A program made the position numbers and the translations under genes. Positions 58,288 to 64,000 of a DNA stretch of 64,000 nt are shown here, piece after piece (positions within the stretch are counted from its first letter, which is position 1; each line of letters opens with the position of its first letter). Origin of the DNA: Biomphalaria glabrata (lineage: Eukaryota > Mollusca > Gastropoda > Planorbidae); assembly GCF_947242115.1 (NCBI RefSeq), contig NC_074715.1, positions 31,757,086 through 31,821,085 on the forward strand. The letters run 5' to 3'. The notes beneath the pieces are model-generated. The model saw nothing but the letters and a program-made list of their open reading frames with translations. It did no database searches and had not been told where the DNA came from.

Positions 58288-59213
58288 GCTTAGGTTTGCT
58301 GGATTATTTTGATAGGTTTGCTGGAATATCTTGATAGCTGTTAACAAAAAAAATATTTATTGATTCATTGCTAGGAACGCTAACATACATATAAAGCCAA
58401 CTCCAGTAAAAAAAAAAAGGTCAACCAGACATTTTACAAACATCACCCACAATAAAATTATGGTCATATTAAAAAAAATATTTTTTTATCCATTTTAAAT
58501 CAATGATGTAGACTAGAAGTGAATTTTGTTAATAATATGTACTATACTATAAGATAATTTTTTTGTTGTATTTTTTTTACTATAAGCATATTTCAATAAA
58601 GTAGATTAATCAGACAAAGAGCTTATATTAATTGTAATTGTATTAATGACTTCAGTCATGATTAAAATTTTAATAGATCTAACAATAATAAATTTGTGCA
58701 ATCAGAAATATTTTAACCACCTGTTTTTGTTTAGCACAATTTCATGCTATTAGCTTTCTCAATATGCTATCACCTGTCTGCTATGATCCGATCATTTGTC
58801 TGGACCAGTTGGGAAAGGGGTTGGGAAAGGGAGTGGGAAGAGAAGGAGGGTATCTGTGTAAATGTTATCATGATCACTTTTAAATTCATTAAAAAAATGG
58901 TTAACTCAGGGCGCAAGCCTTCTCAAGGGGACTAATTCAACTTATACCACCACATCTGTCAAGTATGATTTCTTTCCCCTGTTCAATACTAATCAAAATA
59001 ATTAATTATTATTAGCTAATTAAGTAATTGGTTTTTTTTTTTTATTCATTCTTGTATTTCTGGAATTTTGAGATTGTTTGTTTTGCTTTAATTTCGTTTA
59101 TTGTATCTGAGATTTTAATGTTAATCCATCACTTATCTTATCTTATATATTACAGATGTTACTTCAAAAAAGAAGATAATTATGTCATATATGCCTTTCA
59201 TGTGTCAATCTAG
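58288..59213. other. Upstream region of hydantoinase copy 1
   Basis: On the minus strand a TTGTTAACAG at about 58338-58347 looks like a splice acceptor upstream of the start codon, so a 5' UTR exon may lie further right. The rest is AT-rich with no recognised gene. Confidence 0.35.
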
Positions 59214-59480
59214 TCAAGCATGCCCCAGCACAGCCAAGGGGAGTTTGAGTTTAAAAATCTCCCTACGGAGGTTTTGAGGTTAAAACCCCACTCTTCAATA
59301 AAACAAAAAATAAAGCAAATGAAGTAATCAATCTCTTTTGAGTTTAAAACCCTCTTCCAGATAGTTTTGAGGATGTAACTCCCTTTTTCAATAAAAAAAA
59401 TCTAAAGCAATGAAGAATGAAGGGTCAGAATGTAAGGAAGATTGATGAGAGTGAGAGAGAGAGAGTGGAAAGAAAAAATC
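59214..59480. mobile_element. Remnant of the CATGGGCGTAGCC hAT-like family
   Basis: Shares GAGTTTAAAA...CCC, GGTTTTGAGGTTAAAACCCC, CTCTTCAATA and AATGAAGGGTCAGAAT words with the element at 16904-19804, in the same orientation. A worn left end is visible as CCCCAGCACAGCCAAGGGG. No right end found. A GA-rich run lies at 59447-59465. Confidence 0.55.
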
Positions 59481-59619
59481 CGACAAGAATAAGAATTTGC
59501 AAAATTTCAACTTGAGTTAGGGAGAAATAACGTGTGCCAACTTTTTACTAGACAGAATGACAGACGGAGTGAGTTAATTGCTATTAAGCTTGGTAAAAAT
59601 GTAAAGATTTTTTTTTGGA

Positions 59620-60190
59620 CTATACTATGACATGACTATAGAATTAGTCACATTTAGACTTTAGTATTGATCTAGAGTCTAGTAGAAAATTCTTCGAACT
59701 TGAAGACAAGCCTTATTACTTATTATTATTATATGGATTTTATACCTAGATTCTAGATATATAGATCTAGACCTAATAGGCGACTTGATCTACTATCTAT
59801 AGATATTCTAAATTAGTAAGTTACTAGTAGTAGTAGTAGGCCCTTAGTCACACTTAGTGACTTAGTCTTAGTAGGCCTTATACTACACTATACTGTCTAT
59901 ACTGACTTATTATATACTAACTAGCTTTTAAATCTACATCTAGATCTATAATTATAATCTAAATTATTTATAGGGTTAGATCTACATTTAGATCTATAAT
60001 CTATATATTCAATCTAAGACGTCTACTTTTATAGTATTAATAATTCTAATTAAGGCATATAATATAGATATAATTTAATGTAGACTTAGATCAAATCCTA
60101 CCTACTTTAAGTTAACTTCAAGAAAAAAACAACAAACATGATCATTTCAAACTGTTCTGTACTATGTAGCACTAGTAGTAGATCTAGTAG
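59620..60190. repeat. Cryptically simple TCTAGA/AGT-rich sequence
   Basis: Dense TAGATCTA, TAGTAGTAG, CTTAGTCAC and ATCTATAAT words without a fixed period, like 1885-2425. No gene. Confidence 0.6.
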
Positions 60191-60308
60191 GTCATAGACT
60201 ATAGGTCGAAGGCCATGGCCGAGAATGTTTTTTTCTCCAATAACACATACCTACCTATGCAGGGGCACCCTGGCAGGTCTACATATTACATATCTATAGT
60301 CAAGATCT

Positions 60309-60720
60309 GCGGTTCTCAATCTGTGAGTCGCGACACCTTTGAGGAATGGGGATCGAAAGTGTCGCCTACGAAAATTGGATGATAAAAACAACAACATGTT
60401 TCTAACATTAGGCCTATATGCTTTGTATGAAGAAAATGCCGTTAAACCTGACAAGCAGAACACATTAGAAATGTGTGTCATAAAACATTTGCGTATGCTT
60501 GCGGACGAAATTTCCTCTTACTTTCCAATTCTATATGATATGACATCCAGTTAACACTTACCAGAATTCCTTTAACAACCAAGGTTGAAGATGTTCCGGA
60601 TAGATCTCAGGAGTTTTTTTTTTCTTTTTTTTTAAATAAATGTAGCGAAACATATTTCTTTTCTTTTTTTGACAAATTGGATCAAGTGCAGCTTGCAGTC
60701 ATATCCCGTTCTTTCTGAGG
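60309..60720 (+). mobile_element. hAT transposase C-terminal fragment (family 3)
   Basis: Left end TGCGGTTCTCAATCTGTGAG then TCGCGACACC matches the family at 53388. Plus-strand coding follows: HLRMLADEISSYFPILYDMT and, in another frame, a PRLKMFRIDLR-like stretch, similar to the ZBED5-type hAT transposase C-terminus. The copy is frame-broken and no right end was found. Confidence 0.55.
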
Positions 60721-60724
60721 TTTG

Positions 60725-60751
60725 TATAATAATAATAATAATAATAATAAT
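60725..60751. repeat. (ATA)n microsatellite
   Basis: Nine uninterrupted AAT-type triplets. Region 60752-62000 shows no other recognisable feature apart from a GC-richer patch at 61860-61985 that I cannot assign. Confidence 0.85.
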
Positions 60752-62009
60752 GGCAAAATCAGTTACTTAAATTAGGATTATGAAGGAAAATCATTTTACA
60801 GGTTGGGGTTATGGTATCGGTTAGTCCGCGGAATTAGATTCTCGTGGTTTATCGACATTGAATCTGCCACAGCAATTGGTTCAACAAGCAGTTAGTTCGA
60901 GAGATCGCATGGAACAACTCTCTTCTTATTTTTTGGTTCAATACTAACTTAGAATGCTCTTATATTATGCTTCCTGTGTTTGTTTGCGTTGAACTCGCAT
61001 TCTTTATGTTGTTGTTTTTTTTTTGTTTCATTTAGTCCGTGTCACAGGTACGATGTTGACGCACTCACATTTACACGCAGGACGGTGACACAAGCCTCAG
61101 CGTACTTTCGTTGTGTTATTTCATACACTTTCAAAACTATCCGATTCGAAACAATTTGTTTCATGATAACAAAATATTTTTTAAAAGTTTGGTTAAAATA
61201 TAAATAATTAACAATATGATTTCACACAAAAACTTCTTGGAAAATAAAACTAACGTTTGATCATGGAATGTTGTTTATTTAAAAAAATAGATATGAATTC
61301 ACAGAATATCAATTCAACATACAGAAAAAAAAACATGGTCAAAAGATTTCAGCAATTTTACTTTCTGAAACAATGAAATCTCAGCAAGAAATTTAATTAT
61401 AAGATATCAATTGTAAATCAACATAAGATGTTAAAAACTTTAAAAAATGAAATCTTTTCAACCCCATCAGTAGAACTTGAAGCTTTAGTAGCTACACTGT
61501 ATAATGTAGCCTACTATAAGTGTAATGAATCTTGCACTATATGATTATTCACTTTTTTTTTTAAAGACGGGCATTCACAACTCATAACATGGACACCAAA
61601 TCTAAAGCTAAAGAAGATTGACCTAGATGGAAATATAAATTCTTTAAGAATTAGTCAATACAATAAAACACTTTAAAAAAATAATGTTTGGGTTACTCTA
61701 AATATACAAATTTATTTTTTATGATGTCTGAGAAAAATGACTGGGAAACCCGTTTTTACTTTTTTTAAAAACCTCTAACCGTTCGCTCAATAATAATGAT
61801 TTCGGTTCGTAGATTAAGTATGATTTCATGCATATTCTACTACATCTGATGCAGATAAAGCCGTTGACTGCCTGGGATATGCGCTTGTATCGAGACCACG
61901 TCACAGGTCCAAAGTCACCACAGGTGTCGTGGCAACGAACTATTGGTCTAAACTGCCCACAGGTTGCGACGTCGCAGGTCAATTTTCAGGCCTAATATAA
62001 CGATTGGTC

Positions 62010-62110
62010 TCGCCGGTATTCGGGAATGACTTTTCTTTAGGCCTCAAATGTCTGTCCCGAGATCTTCGTTAGATCTCTCCAGCTGTCTCTTTCAGAGGTA
62101 TAATGTACTA
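62010..62110 (-). mobile_element. Short LINE tail fragment
   Basis: TCAAATGTCTGTCCCGAGAT then CTTCGTTAGATCTCTCCAGC resembles the 3' coding end of the LINE at 28320-28915 (TCAAATGTGTATCCCGAGGG there). Only the last few dozen codons are present. Confidence 0.45.
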
Positions 62111-62172
62111 AATGATGCAAGTTCTTCAGACATATGTAATTCGGGATGTAGTGTATTATGTACTAAATGTTG

Positions 62173-64000
62173 TTATTTATGCTGTACTATAGCGCCTACT
62201 GTTTCAATGTGTAGTCTCTGTTTATAAGGAGAAAACTGTATTTCGTCTCCATAATGAAAAGCTTGAGGTCCGACCCATTTTAAAGATTCAGGTCTGCGGA
62301 GTAGGTCATGGGATGGTAGCAAGAGAACTGCCACACGCAGACCAAACTTGACTTCTTCTGTTGTGATTGGTTCTGCTGTGTCAACATCTACTATACATAT
62401 AAGATCCGGAACACATCCAATGCACGGCCCTCTTTTACCATCGATAAGTTGAATGATTACAAGATTTTCGTTCTGGAATTCAATGATTAAAGTTTGTCCC
62501 AGCCAACCATCAGAGCCTTCTACCAGCAAGAAGCCACGATTGAAACCGCCGCTTGTCTCTCTTTGGACATCCAAAATTTTACCATTCATGACATGCTTCC
62601 CATTCTCTTGTTGAACTATAGCTTCAATGACTGATTCCTTCTGCAGCCTAGCTCTAAGAATAGCATTGCCAAGTCTCCAAGCACTACTTACGGTATGCAA
62701 TGCTGATTTGGTTAGCACCGTGTCTTTCAAAAGTGGCGTAGCCATCCCTGCAGAGCATCCATTTTCTATTGAAACTTGACGCAGGAAGTTCTCAAGAAGT
62801 TTGTTGGAAGGGGCGTAAAGCATTGCTGTTCTCTCTTGATAGTTTCCACTTCCAACTATGGCTACTGGATAAGGGGGATAACCAAACATGTATGGTATAA
62901 ACATCTGAACTTCAGGGAAAGCACGGCTCATCCCATCACAATCCAAAACAGGTAGGTCAAGGTTGGCAGCCTGCAGGAAAGGTTCAATAGCGTTCATACC
63001 TCCAATTTCATCGGCCATTACGGCTACAAACTTATACTTTGTTGACCGTTCACCCCTAGGCCTATAATTTCTAATAAATTTGCATGCTCCCGGACTGGTC
63101 TCCACATGAACGTTTTCTTTGTTTAATAAGTTTCCATCATTAAATTCTCCGATTTCATACAAATCTATTAAACATTCTATTGCAGCAGTGGTTTCGTGTG
63201 ACGAAATAGCTTGTTCAAACATAATCAATGGAGCTCCGATAAAAGAAGATGAAATTATTATATCCTTTACGGGATCGGCATTTTGTAAAAGTTTCTCAGG
63301 ACTGACAACTCTCAATTTCTTTCCATCCTGCAAGGCTTTTAATGCTCGCAGACGTCCTAAATGTGGACTTCCACCACCACCACAACCATATATACCTGAG
63401 CCAAGGACAATACATTCAATGTCCCATTCAGAAATGAACCATTCTCCAGTTGATGGATCAATAACAGGATCTTTTGGTGATCTTGTCCAGTCTTGAATCA
63501 TTTCCTCTTCTTCTGAATCTATTCTCTGACCAGTGGAAGAAAACTTTTGTTTTTCAATGGTTTGAGAATCTTCCAATACCAATTTCTCAACATTGTCTGG
63601 TGGTAACCAAGCCTGTTTGTTTTTAGTTTCACCCCAGGATAAATCTCCTACAATTTTTACTTTTATTTGCGTGGCATTTCCAGGAATGTATGCAAGAACA
63701 GAATCTTCTTTTTCAAGAATTTCTAGACTTTCTTCAGTAGCGCCATCAGTGACGAGAGTAGCTTTAATTTTCTGACAAATTTCTTCCATAGCATCATCTC
63801 TCGCTTTTAATAGAAAAGGCTTTCGAGCTTGATTACTGGCTCTTTCACTTTCCTTTCCATCTGGATCATTGGTGACATCTTCAAGAGCTTTACTAACACA
63901 TGCCTCCATCTCAAGAGTATTGACTCGGTCTATTAAATTGACAATATTATTGTAGCTAGCTGACACTTTACTTAAAGCTGCACCTATTGCATTAGCAACT
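62173..64000 (-). CDS. Hydantoinase/oxoprolinase-DUF917 fusion enzyme, copy 2 (partial, runs off the right edge)
   Basis: An uninterrupted minus-strand frame of about 608 codons from the window edge to the stop at 62173-62175. It covers the end of the hydantoinase A domain, the linker (LPPDNVEKLVLEDSQ, SPKDPVIDPSTGEWF) and all of DUF917 (GSGIYGCGGGGSPHLGRLRA, GGMNAIEPFLQAANLDLPVL, DCDGMSRAFPE) plus the C-terminal extension VPDLICIVDVDTAEPIT and VKFGLRVAVLLLPSHDLL that copy 1 has lost from frame. It aligns to copy 1 at a constant offset of 8411 bases across the DUF917 region. Parts are nucleotide-identical to copy 1 and parts are clearly diverged. It is the intact C-terminal reference for the pair; its N-terminus and first exon lie outside the window. 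Confidence 0.88.
   Translation of the reverse strand, partial: VANAIGAALSKVSASYNNIVNLIDRVNTLEMEACVSKALEDVTNDPDGKESERASNQARKPFLLKARDDAMEEICQKIKATLVTDGATEESLEILEKEDSVLAYIPGNATQIKVKIVGDLSWGETKNKQAWLPPDNVEKLVLEDSQTIEKQKFSSTGQRIDSEEEEMIQDWTRSPKDPVIDPSTGEWFISEWDIECIVLGSGIYGCGGGGSPHLGRLRALKALQDGKKLRVVSPEKLLQNADPVKDIIISSSFIGAPLIMFEQAISSHETTAAIECLIDLYEIGEFNDGNLLNKENVHVETSPGACKFIRNYRPRGERSTKYKFVAVMADEIGGMNAIEPFLQAANLDLPVLDCDGMSRAFPEVQMFIPYMFGYPPYPVAIVGSGNYQERTAMLYAPSNKLLENFLRQVSIENGCSAGMATPLLKDTVLTKSALHTVSSAWRLGNAILRARLQKESVIEAIVQQENGKHVMNGKILDVQRETSGGFNRGFLLVEGSDGWLGQTLIIEFQNENLVIIQLIDGKRGPCIGCVPDLICIVDVDTAEPITTEEVKFGLRVAVLLLPSHDLLRRPESLKWVGPQAFHYGDEIQFSPYKQRLHIETVGAIVQHK

Noticed and set aside
61719-61982. 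87-codon minus-strand frame rich in Cys (CDVATCGQF...)
   Set aside because: The repetitive CAGGT-type DNA words explain the residue pattern. There are no domain motifs, splice signals or relatives in the window.
1-64000. CRISPR arrays, bacterial operons, LTR retroelements or Polinton-type elements
   Set aside because: Tandem repeats here lack CRISPR spacer structure, genes are spliced and eukaryotic, and I saw no long terminal repeats, capsid or envelope-like frames.

Overview
The window reads as nuclear DNA of an animal, most likely a pulmonate or other heterobranch gastropod. It is AT-rich, has spliced genes with GT-AG introns, carries dense TAGATC/ATCTAG-type simple sequence, and is full of tRNA-derived SINEs, 5'-truncated LINEs and short hAT transposons. 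The clade is an inference from that repeat style and from the protein families; nothing in the window proves it.

Layout. (1) 1-3.4 kb: a Penelope-like retroelement remnant, a SINE, a cryptically simple AGT/GATC-rich stretch and a possible divergent first exon on the minus strand. (2) 3.5-14.05 kb: a complete 15-exon XRCC1 gene on the plus strand, about 598 residues, with the N-terminal domain, BRCT1, an acidic CK2-type docking patch and BRCT2; its introns hold SINE and LINE debris. (3) 14.1-43.4 kb: about 29 kb in which I see no host gene. It holds a Merlin-type transposase remnant, LINE tails and more than ten hAT or hAT-like elements, most with recognisable ends and 8-bp target-site duplications, many nested. 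(4) 43.39-50.10 kb: a complete seven-exon carboxylesterase on the plus strand, about 574 residues, with catalytic Ser-Glu-His, a signal peptide and a C-terminal HLEL that predicts ER retention. (5) 53.8-64 kb: two tandem minus-strand copies of a hydantoinase/oxoprolinase-DUF917 fusion gene. Copy 1 has both coding exons but its last ~80 codons are out of frame. Copy 2 runs off the right edge. The copies share stretches that are identical at the nucleotide level, separated by clearly diverged stretches, which points to gene conversion.

The host genes are not an operon-like set: DNA single-strand-break repair (XRCC1), ester hydrolysis in the ER lumen (carboxylesterase) and a probable small-molecule amidohydrolase-type enzyme. 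The most informative parts are the mosaic hydantoinase pair, the stacked hAT insertions at 34.8-39.4 kb whose order can be read from their target duplications, and a family of extremely short palindromic elements ending in CATAGAC/GTCTATG (22, 66 and 378 bp) with 8-bp duplications.
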